30,943 nt of DNA, taken from NCBI GenBank assembly GCA_033064195.1, contig JARBJD010000590.1:1-30943 (forward strand), given 5' to 3'. Position 1 is the stretch's first letter; every line of letters begins with the position of its first letter. A model generated the notes under the pieces. That model was not told where the DNA came from, did no database searches, and saw only the letters and a list, made by a program, of their open reading frames with translations. This stretch comes from Blattamonas nauphoetae (taxonomy: Eukaryota > Preaxostyla > Oxymonadida). Below are positions 1 to 7,535 of this stretch, piece by piece. Both the position numbers and the translations under genes were made by a program.

Positions 1-260
1 ATCGTTCTCACCATCGTCTGTTTGTCAACATTCGTCAACGCCGACTTCATGAGACGGTTGTTCGACAGACTTGATTCATTGTTGACGGCGTGGAGGCGAG
101 ATGGTCCACACCCTTAAAGATGGGCAAGACAGTCATTAGATCACTGAACTCGGAAGGATTGGATGATGTGCTCGATCAGGCTTTGTTCACCTTCAAACCC
201 TGTCTGGAACATGCCACGGAGCTACGATTGCCTTGCTTCACAAGTTGGGCACAACACTGA
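1..260 (+). CDS. C-terminal end of an unrecognised protein, cut by window edge
   Basis: Plus-strand coding sequence enters from the left edge. The first frame reads a hydrophobic stretch followed by RRLFDRLDSLLTAWRRDG and runs to a TAA at about 115. A second frame then continues with SLNSEGLDDVLDQALFTF and ends in a TGA at 258-260. The two frames make a natural continuation, so a one-base shift or a very short intron near 110-130 is likely. The tail (RSL-x-SEGLDDV) resembles the C-terminus of large repetitive protein families I associate with Blattamonas; this is from memory and not checked. No domain or function can be named. It converges on the histone H4 gene, with about 100 bp between the two stops. 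Confidence 0.45.
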
Positions 261-361
261 TTCACACCTGATAGTGTTCCAGAGTTGAGCTGATTAAAGG
301 CAAAACGGGCGAGTGCGAATCAAAAGTGAAATGAGCCGAAATCAAGACAACAAAGCAAGAC

Positions 362-683
362 TTACGCTCCGAAGCCATAAAGTGTCCGGCCTTGGCGTTT
401 CAGCGAGTACACAATGTCCATAGCTGTCACTGTCTTCCTGCGCGCGTGCTCGGTGTACGTCACAGCGTCGCGAACAATGCTCTCCAGGAACATCTTCAGA
501 ATCACGCGCGTTTCGTCGTAGATCAGGTTTGAGATGCGCTTCACTCCGCCTCGACGAGCAAGACGGCGAATAGCAGGCTTTGTGATGCCTTGAATGTTTT
601 CGCGGATTTTGTTGTAAGTTGACTTTCACACCGGCCTTTCCGATACCCTTTCCTCCTTTGCCTCCTTTGCCACGTCCAGACAT
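362..683 (-). CDS. Histone H4 with a one-base frameshift
   Basis: Core histone H4, which pairs with H3 in the nucleosome. The N-terminal tail reads [20 protein letters not shown] from the ATG at 681-683. The frame then shifts by one base near 611-623, and the rest is unmistakable H4: [19 protein letters not shown], then [30 protein letters not shown] and a C-terminus of [11 protein letters not shown]. The tail carries a few extra Gly/Lys residues compared with animal H4. Counting residues, the protein has the normal spacing if one extra base is present at the AA of GTCAACTTAC. This is either a sequencing or assembly error or a broken copy. The stop is TAA at 362-364 within GCGTAAGT, which also resembles a 5' splice site, so a further 3' exon cannot be excluded. 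No other histone gene is visible nearby. Confidence 0.93.
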
Positions 684-898
684 GTTTTGATTGTGAGTGA
701 TAAACAAGTATTAAACAAACAGGATTTCGGATCCTCTTTATGCCCACAATCCTGCCCATAAACATGGCTTTCATTCACCCACAAATTTTCCTCTCCGAAC
801 TCCCCCACAATTTTTTTGAAACTTGTCTTTATTTCTCTGAAAGCGACCAACTGTCATTTCCACAATGAGATCCAGCTTACTCCGAAAGTGATAGAAAC
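684..898. other. Spacer between H4 and the hAT-like element
   Basis: About 215 bp between the H4 start and the target-site duplication. It should contain the H4 promoter on the minus strand, but I see no convincing TATA or other motif. Confidence 0.4.
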
Positions 899-906
899 AT
901 CTCCGT
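899..906. repeat. 8-bp target-site duplication, left copy (outer element)
   Basis: ATCTCCGT lies immediately outside the left TIR. An identical 8-mer lies immediately outside the right TIR at 26568-26575. Confidence 0.8.
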
Positions 907-924
907 TAGGCTTGTCTGACCGGC
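907..924 (+). repeat. Left terminal inverted repeat of the hAT-like element
   Basis: TAGGCTTGTCTGACCGGC, identical over 18 bp to the reverse complement of 26550-26567. Inside it, two further GGTCAGT/GTCAGT motifs follow by 947. Confidence 0.8.
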
Positions 925-1158
925 CAAAGTGTCGGTCAGTGTCAGTTCAAAAACTTCAAAGGGTCAGATCTCTATCTAACTTTTAATTGTGAGCTATTTC
1001 CCTAAAAGTCGAAACTTGGCAAAACTACATGTCCAGAGAATCTTCCTGAAACCGTTTGGTAGCCTCATTTCTATTGTTTGTGCAATGAACATCTTGTTCA
1101 CCATCTTGATGAATATTTGGAGCTCAATAGTCTCACTATATTCTTCTCTACCTTCTTC

Positions 1159-2560
1159 ATGCATTTGAGACGCTTATTTCTCTCTTTCTCTGCCGCCTTC
1201 TCATTGTTCTTTAGAATACACGCAGATCCAACCTCTCCCTCGTCTTCCTCAAAGCTGTCTCGTCTGATAGCGTTTATGCAAGCCTTAACTATCAGAGACG
1301 GAAGATACGGACTTGATAATCACCAACTGCAGCTATTCCAGCTGTTGGGAAGGTTCAGATCGAAGGCAAATCACATCGACTCAACTTTGTTTGTTTCGAA
1401 CGAGCGAATCTGCTTATTTGTCACTATTATCTGTGAAGACTTTGGTATCATGCATCATTCTTTCTTCATCACATCACTTTTCTTTCTTATTGTTGCTCAG
1501 AAACGAAGATATCATCGATCCACTGTCAGTCGCACACGATTCGAGAATACAAGATACAAAATGTACAATCTCCTCCCCGACTCATTAAGAAAGTGAAAAA
1601 CTCGGTTCTATATTTCTTTTTAGGAATTCCAGTTTAACTGATGTCAAACTGAACTGCGTCAAAAATATCCCATTTTCTCAGTCGTAGACGTGAAAGAAGC
1701 AATAGAGGAAAAACCTGCAGCAGAAGAAGAGTCACGACAGATGAAACAAGCAGTTGTTCAATCTGTCTCGATGTCTGTCGCCACCCTCTCTCGTCTCCTG
1801 TCGACATCACATGAAGCCGCACTCTCAATCACCTCCTGCGACACTCTGGCCCTCTCTGGTCTTCTCTTCGAAAACTGTGCTGGGCAGTCGGCCTCGTCAC
1901 TCTTCATCGATTCATCGTCGAGTGTCTCCCTCGCCACTCCCATCGCGTCGTCGTTCAGCGTCTGTTCCTCACCGCGTTCTTCAGTCAATGGAGACATATC
2001 AACTGTCTTTCTCCCTCACGCAGCGTCCATCACAATCGACCCAGAAGATGGAACAGACGAGCAGTTCTGCTGGTCAACAAGTGTCGGGTGTCAATCGCTC
2101 TCAGGAATCGTCGATCGACTCATGCCAACTTTTGAATACAAACTCAACGTTGCAGAAGGAACGACAAGTGAATCCACTCTCTCCATCACCAGCAAGAAGA
2201 CCATCACTGTCACTGGGTTGGGTTCAGCACGTTCGCTGATGGTCATGCAATCGACCGCTCAGAGCTTTGCTCATCTCTCTGATGGCTCTCTCGCTCGCCT
2301 CTCTTGGATTCACAGAAACAGCTTCACAGATTGGAGTATCTCGCCAGAAGTCGTTCTTCGATGTGAAGGTGGATCTCTTCGTCCCGAAAGCGTCGAATTC
2401 ATCCCTCTTTCATTCTCTGGAACCAGCAGCTTCGTCAAGATGAGTGGAGCGTCGACACTGTCGCTGAAGAGGGTTTCATTTGTGTCGATGAAGAACGAAG
2501 CGTCTGGGGATGTTGTGATGAAGAGTGTGTCGATCTTCACAGCTGGGATGACTGGAAGTC
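1159..2560 (+). CDS. Beta-helix surface protein, 5' half (split by the MULE)
   Basis: The likely start is the ATG at 1159. It begins a signal peptide (RRLFLSFSAAFSLFFRIHA, then DPTS), consistent with a secreted or surface protein. The segment 1159-1310 is open. Around 1320-1400 the sense appears to pass to another frame (SDRRQITSTQLCLFRTSESA), so a shift or short intron is likely. The region 1580-1680 looks intronic and ends in a pyrimidine-rich acceptor (ttttctcag, 1674-1682). From there a long frame runs through Ser/Thr-rich beta-strand repeats such as SSSVSLATPIASSFSV and TLSITSKKTITVTGL, with a module containing C-x6-GC-x-SL near 2066-2100. Repeats of this kind predict a right-handed parallel beta-helix. 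The host frame ends in the 9-bp target site at 2552-2560, and the open frame then runs 35 bp into the transposon before a TAA at 2593. The 3' half resumes at 24012. Confidence 0.7.
2552..2560. repeat. 9-bp target-site duplication, left copy (21.4-kb MULE)
   Basis: CTGGAAGTC directly abuts the left TIR. The identical 9-mer is at 24003-24011, directly outside the right TIR. Nine base pairs is the usual length for Mutator-like elements. Confidence 0.88.
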
Positions 2561-2805
2561 GGCTGCCTCAATTTAGAGTTGGTTTTCTCGAGTAAAGTTT
2601 GAAAACTCAATGCCAGTTGGAAATCTGAACAAAGTTGGAAATCTGAACAAAAGTTGGAAATCTGAAAAAAGTTGGAAATCTCAAAAAGTTGGAAAACTCA
2701 AAAAAGTTGGTGTTTTAAAATGATATCTGTACTGAAGTTTCTTGATGAAAAATGATCGACTGGTGTAGTTGGTAGATTGGGTGACTTTCACCTCCTGGAG
2801 TCCCC
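2561..2805 (+). repeat. Left TIR of the giant MULE
   Basis: About 245 bp, matching the reverse complement of 23773-24002 almost throughout. The first 14 bases are identical. The arms then share a tandem block of AGTTGGAAATCTGAAC-like units, a unique stretch (gatatctgtactgaagtttc) and the A-box half of a tRNA-like sequence. The left arm is longer mainly because it has one more tandem unit. Confidence 0.88.
2615..2706 (+). repeat. 17-19-bp tandem repeats inside the left TIR
   Basis: Five degenerate copies of AGTTGGAAATCTGAACAAA, mirrored by about four copies in the right TIR at 23867-23960. Subterminal tandem motifs of this kind often bind transposase in DNA transposons. Confidence 0.85.
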
Positions 2806-2830
2806 AGGGATCGAGTCCTGGGATCGGCAA
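2755..2830 (+). tRNA. Degenerate tRNA-Glu(TTC)-like sequence at the inner edge of the left TIR
   Basis: An A-box match (TGGTGTAGTTGG, 2762-2773) and a B-box match (GGATCGAGTCC, 2809-2819) are correctly spaced. Between them is an anticodon-loop-like CTTTCAC (2786-2792) of the tRNA-Glu TTC type, with CTCCT on its 3' side. A T-arm can be drawn from CCAGG and CCTGG, and a short T run (ttctttt, 2832-2838) follows. Against a working tRNA: the 5' acceptor (GATCGAC) does not pair with the 3' side (GATCGGC), the D stem is poor, and the 5' anticodon strand reads GGTGA rather than AGGAG. The 5' two thirds also occurs in the right TIR, so this is element-borne. It is best read as a tRNA-derived Pol III-like fragment, not a functional tRNA. 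Confidence 0.4.
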
Positions 2831-2838
2831 TTCTTTTC

Positions 2839-3077
2839 AGAATGGATGAAAAACTTCGTGTTTGTTCTTTTTGGTGCTCTTCGAGTATTTATGATTGGAT
2901 GATCCGGTTTAGTCCATCGAACGGAATTTTCCGTTCTGTGAGTTGGATCCTCCCAAATCCATATTCGATTGAACCGCTTTTCAACGACCTCTGCTGTTTA
3001 TCGCGTTTTTGATGACATATCCGCTGTAGATGATAATTACCGTTTTATTCTCATCGCTTCGGTTTCATTTTCTCGTC
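2839..3077. other. No gene seen
   Basis: AT-rich sequence between the tRNA-like segment and the first minus-strand coding remnant. No open frame of note, and no repeat recognised. Confidence 0.4.
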
Positions 3078-4140
3078 TCAATTCATGATCTCATATTCCT
3101 TCTTGTACTCGACTGATATGGCACTCGATTTGATACTCTCAGATCTCCAAATCTCGACAGAAATGGATTTCTCTTTTCGCCAGAACAATACTTCTTGCAG
3201 CGTTACAGGTTCGTCACACTCAATCAGAATCGTTTCAGATTGAAAACTGTTTCTCTTTTTCCACACTCACTCTCAAACCAGATGACTTGAACAATCTCCG
3301 TCTCGTTTGTCTTCTTATCAGCCTTGTGAACGTCCAACACTTCAGAGTTCATGATCTCTTGATACCTACACGTTTCTGTTTCGGAACGGCCAAGAAAGAC
3401 GAAGATCGTCTACAAGATCACATTTACGACATCGGAGACACAACTCGTTATGATTAAGATCGAGGTAGTGGAGAGACAGAAGCAGAAGTCGAAGCGACGA
3501 GCCTGTGTCATGAAGACAGAAGGGAAGCACAAATAAATCTCGATGCCGTGAGCCTTCCAGTGACCATTGAAGTTTTTTCGAGATGAATATGTGTTTGTGT
3601 GACGTTCAGGGGATGACCATCAGACCACACATCAATATCCCCGTTCACGTTCACCGGAATGGAGGATGTGCTTCTGGAACTGGTTCATATCAACCAAAAT
3701 TTGATCATTGAACGAGATCGCTTCTACACGAAGATGCGATTGCAGCAAATGATTCAGCACCACCAGCATCTCCCACTGATCTGAAACAACCACTTGATCC
3801 AATAGCTGACCTCGCTAATCTGTCACTCACCCATCTCCGCTCGTTTTGCAGGACTTCAGTTAACACTTATCACCACTCCACTCAGCTTGTCATCGGAATC
3901 ATCTCAACCGACTGTTCCCAATTTTCACCTCCTCCTTCCAAAATCTCCATGCTGTTTGCCTCAGTCAAATCATGTATTCCGTCATATTTAAGCTCATTGT
4001 TTTCAATGTCGTGTCCTTCTGTCTCCTTATCACACACAGGAATCGTGAATCAGCTGACCGAACAGCAGCGGCAGTTATGAGCGAATATTCCTTCCAAAAT
4101 GAATGTGTCCATTTTCCACGAAGGACAGGATGTGAAATGT
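3078..4140 (-). pseudogene. Fragmented minus-strand coding region, unrecognised
   Basis: Several stretches in different minus frames read like real protein. In order from the 5' end they are a Glu/Asn-rich segment (HDIENNELKYDGIHDLTEAN, near 3930-4020), DQWEMLVVLNHLLQSHLRVE (about 3725-3785), VNVNGDIDVWSDGHPLNV (about 3605-3660), SEVLDVHKADKKTNETEIVQ (about 3290-3350) and ILIECDEPVTLQEVLFWRK (about 3170-3226), ending at a stop at 3078. Stops and frame changes separate them. At 3247-3266 a 20-base GT...AG stretch would join two of the pieces in frame, which would be an extremely short intron. I recognise no family. It lies inside the giant MULE and is probably host-gene cargo, either decayed or intron-rich. 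Confidence 0.4.
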
Positions 4141-4600
4141 GAGTTATCTTGAGTCCACCAACTTCGTTCTCGATTCACTCACAATTTTTCGTTGTCCTGT
4201 CTTTCTTCATCGTTACTCTTCTAACCATCAATTCGCAGAACATTTTTTCATTCTTGCTTTCTCCCTTTGAAGATTGTTTTGTTCGTTTTCTGGAACAGTC
4301 CTCTTATCACGTGCGAAGTTTGGGTGAAAGAAATCCTCGTGTGAAAATCGGGCATCATGGACTATCTCTTCAATTCTCCACTCCTTGTCTGAAGATCTCA
4401 ACCTCAACTCACTTGATGCTTGGTGCCTTCCAAAGTGAATGCGTCAGATCGTCTCACACACATCACTGTCTCCACTGATGCACCGGGCTTCAAAGCGAGA
4501 TTCTCTCTCAACTCAGTCTCCACATATTCGTTCCTTTTAAAAATCTTCAAGAATTGCAACCGAACATAAGTTAATACGTCACATGCGGAAGATTACAATA
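4141..4600. other. No supported gene
   Basis: A plus-strand open frame of 109 codons (4149-4478) exists, but it lacks recognisable motifs, and its Phe/Ser/His-rich composition looks like chance. The stretch ends at the TA flanking the MITE (4599-4600). Confidence 0.3.
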
Positions 4601-4888
4601 GTCACCTGAAAACCGGGAGTAAATAAAAACTTTGGTTTTTTTGGGGTCACAAAAGTGAAGAGTAACACTGGATTTCTGATTTTTCGACAATTTTCGATCT
4701 AAATGACATTTTATGAATAAATGAAGTGTCTGAGGTGGTTCAGAACCAATAGTTTGATTACCCAGCATGATTTTCTCATGGACTTGAAAAGTTGATCTCG
4801 TTGTATCTTCAAAACCAGACAATATCTTGACCTGAAATTTTCGCGAAACGAATGTTTTGAAATATAAACTTTGATATTTCAACTTTTT
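4601..4888 (+). repeat. Left arm of the MITE palindrome
   Basis: Pairs with 5131-5428 in inverted orientation. It starts GTCACCTGAAAACC and ends in a T run after ATATTTCAAC. Confidence 0.85.
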
Positions 4889-5130
4889 TTCGACCATCAC
4901 AAAATCCTGGTTTTCATCATTTTTCGAGGAATTTTCAATGTGTCTTCGGACTTGTCACTCACCATTCACCTTGTATGCAAAATTGACCAGTTTGATTCGA
5001 TTGTGACAGTGTTGACATCATTTTGATGAATTTTGAAAACGGGACTCCATCTGTTGCACGGTGAGAAGGCAATTTCAGAACATCCGTCAAAAGTGGCTTT
5101 CACAATCTCTCGAGGGGGAAAAATTTTTTG

Positions 5131-5428
5131 AAAAGTTGAAATATCAAAAGTTTATATTTCTCAAAACATTCGTTTCGCGAAAATTTCAGGTCAAGATATT
5201 GTCTGGTTATGAAGATACAACGAGATCAACTTTTCAAGTCCATGAGAAAATCATGCTGGGTAATCAAAACTATTGGTTCTGAACCACCTAGGACACTTCA
5301 TTTATTCATAAAAATGTCATTTAGATCGAAAAATGGTTGAAAAAATCAGAAATCTTGTGTTACTCTTCACTTTTGTGACCCCAAAAAAAACTACCGATTT
5401 TTTATTTACTCCCGGGTTTTCAGGTGAC
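5131..5428 (-). repeat. Right arm of the MITE palindrome
   Basis: Inverted partner of 4601-4888. It starts AAAAGTTGAAATATC and ends GGTTTTCAGGTGAC. Confidence 0.85.
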
Positions 5429-5488
5429 TAAAAGTCTCCAAGGAATTGACTCTCATAGATCATCTTAGATCTGAATATCACTTATTTT

Positions 5489-6960
5489 TCAAGACTCCGT
5501 GATCGTTTGTCTTGGTGTTTCTTTCTTCACACAATTATTCTTACGATTTATGCCGAAATGACCTCCACACAGTGAACATCGTTTTAGTACGACTCTATCT
5601 CTGAGAATGATCGCAAACGAGTATCTTTCGACCAGTGGGTGAATAGTCTCCGAGAGATTCATACTCGTACTCATTTCCATTCCACAGGACAGCTCGCCCA
5701 AACAAATGATGGAATACAACTCTCACGTCCTACCAATTGTTCCAAGCGGTGAATTGAGAAATGATCGACGTGATCACTGTCATCTACTCTCCACATGTTG
5801 TCCCAATCTTCACTCAGAGAGGCAACAAAGTACCCGATCAAGTTCTCCGCTCTATTGCCATCCCACTTGACATTTCCTCTACCCAAGTTGTTATCACATG
5901 CCTAATCAACACCGGTAATAACACAATGGGTCTTTCGGTGTCGTTCAGTCTCCACATCTCAAACGAGACGCCAATAAGGCAGACACTTCACTATTCCCGC
6001 AAAACACTGTTGACACGCAAATGTCCTTTCCACAATTCATTGTTCTAAATCAGATCTAATGAGAGAGTCAGGAAATGCTGGACAAAACAGCAACAATGGC
6101 CAAATTTGATTCGAGAACCACTCTTGCATTACTGGAACTAAAGAATTAGAAAACCAATCGTCTTGACAATATTGTTGAATACATAACTCCCATTCACTTC
6201 AAGTTCAGTCTCAAGAACAGTGATAAACGTCAGATAGAAGAGGACTCTTTATGAACAGTGTCCGGTGTCAAACCTGGGGGCTTTTCACGTCAGTAAAATT
6301 GATCCCTCAAGCTTCTGTTTTGAAACTTCTTGATGACTTTTTGGTCTCTGTTCCAATCTACCAACAGTTTCTCCTTCACTGGACCTTTGAGTGAACCCCA
6401 TAAGCCCAAGACCAAAAACGGCCAAGTGTTGCCGACGTATTGAGAACACCACTGAAGGTATTGTTTGCTTCTTTCGATTTTATATCCTTCACCAGTGCTG
6501 GGAAAAATATGACTTTGCGATATCATCTCGCCGATCACACAAAATTCCATGGTGATTTTGTCGATGACGATTTCTAACCATTGGACGTGGAAGATCCCTT
6601 ATTTCTCAACTTTTCCTCTTTTGTGAGTTCATATAATTGGAACTGGACAAATGATTTGCATATATTCACCAGAAGGAGTCTGTGAACCATCTCTCAAAAC
6701 CAACCCATCTTTTTGCTTGATCATGCACCTCTCGAATCCTCAATTTTTTTTTTTACGTTTCAAATCTCCTTTAACTTGACTTTCATGGTTGTTCTGTTCC
6801 ATACAAGATCGTCCAAGAGATCAAGAAGACAAAGGACAGTTCCAGCGCTATATTCAATCGATATGGATCTGAAATATCAATTTTATTCGCACCTTTCTCA
6901 TTCTGAGGTGGATATTTCATTCTTTCACGAATTTGCTTGTTATTTCAGGAAATTAATGAA
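5489..6960 (-). pseudogene. Fragmented minus-strand coding region, unrecognised
   Basis: Protein-like stretches on the minus strand follow each other in changing frames. From the 5' end they are one starting MKYPPQNEKGANKIDISDPY with a hydrophobic run SFVFLISWTILYG (about 6785-6920), CMIKQKDGLVLRDGSQTPSG (about 6650-6720), a frame with EFCVIGEMISQS and SKQYLQWCSQYVGNTWPFLV (6290-6550), and NLIGYFVASLSEDWDNMWRV (about 5790-5850), ending near 5489. The hydrophobic run suggests a possible membrane segment. No family is recognised. Either introns or decay separate the pieces. It lies between the MITE and the ATPase in the giant MULE, on the same strand as the ATPase. Confidence 0.35.
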
Positions 6961-7535
6961 AAGTGTGATTGAGAACCTAAGAGGGTGAAATGAATGTTTT
7001 TGGGCAAGTCAGAGGAAGTTCGGCAAAATGAAAGAGCATATCTCTGTGAAAACAGGAACTTGTGTAATACTGAGCAGACAGAACACAACTTCTTCTCTTC
7101 CTCCGGCGTCACTTCCTCTTTTGGCTCTTCCGTCTTCTCCACCTCGTCCTTCTCCTTCTCCTCCACAACCGGATCCTCCTTCTTCGCCTCTGCAACTTGG
7201 ACGCCCTTGTCTGGTTCTTCCTCGATTTCTCCCCTCTCTGGCTCGGCAGCTGACACCTTCGGCTCTTCAACCGGAGCTGCCGTGTCCTCCTTCTTCGGCT
7301 CCTCCTTCACCGTCTGAGCAGTGGCCACTCGAGGCTCAGTTCCCGAGTTGACAGGAGGGCGTGCTTGGTTCTCTGCGGACGGGACAGACAGAGCAGGCAT
7401 TTCGTTGTGGGCAGTTGTCTTCTTCCTTCTTTTCTTTCGGCGGCCGCCTTCCTCGTCAGACACCGACTCGTCGTCAGGAATCTCGTGCACAACAGCTGCG
7501 CCGTCTGTCGCCTTCAGAGCCTTCCGCTTCGCCGA
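6945..7535 (-). CDS. Acidic/basic tail in frame with the ATPase beyond its TAG
   Basis: Directly after the TAG at 7536-7538, the ATPase frame continues without a break: SAKRKALKATDGAAVV, HEIPDDESVSDEEGG, RRKKRRKK, then a long Glu/Lys/Pro-rich tail (VKEEPKKEDTAAPVEEPKV, EKEKDEVEKTEEPKEE) to about 7075. The composition and GC-rich codons match the ATPase, so this looks like genuine C-terminal tail coding sequence rather than a chance frame. From about 7075 down to 6945 the reading loses that character (Cys/Phe/Leu-rich), and an intron starting GTTGTG near 7076 or the natural end is likely there. Regulatory tails of this sort are common on eukaryotic P-type ATPases. The TAG is one base from CAG (Gln). 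Confidence 0.55.
   Translation of the reverse strand, partial: SAKRKALKATDGAAVVHEIPDDESVSDEEGGRRKKRRKKTTAHNEMPALSVPSAENQARPPVNSGTEPRVATAQTVKEEPKKEDTAAPVEEPKVSAAEPERGEIEEEPDKGVQVAEAKKEDPVVEEKEKDEVEKTEEPKEEVTPEEEKKLCSVCSVLHKFLFSQRYALSFCRTSSDLPKNIHFTLLGSQSHFSLIS

Larger units (their letters stand above)
4601..5428. mobile_element. 828-bp hairpin-like MITE flanked by TA
   Basis: Two long inverted arms, about 4601-4888 and about 5131-5428, face each other across a spacer of about 240 bp. The outer ends are GTCACCTGAAAACC and GGTTTTCAGGTGAC. A TA dinucleotide sits outside both ends (4599-4600 and 5429-5430), consistent with a Tc1/mariner-type TA duplication. The arms match over nearly 290 bp with scattered mismatches and small length differences in A/T runs. 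There is no transposase inside; the open frames of 109 and 73 codons in the arms are mirror images of each other (FETFVSRKFQVKILSG-like reading) and are shadows of the palindrome. A transcript through it could fold into a long double-stranded RNA. Confidence 0.82.

Noticed and set aside
2755-2830. Functional tRNA-Glu gene
   Set aside because: Acceptor, D and anticodon stems do not pair properly, and most of it is duplicated in the opposite TIR.
4571-5282. Small proteins encoded in the MITE arms
   Set aside because: The two frames are the same sequence seen from opposite arms of the palindrome and have no domain features.
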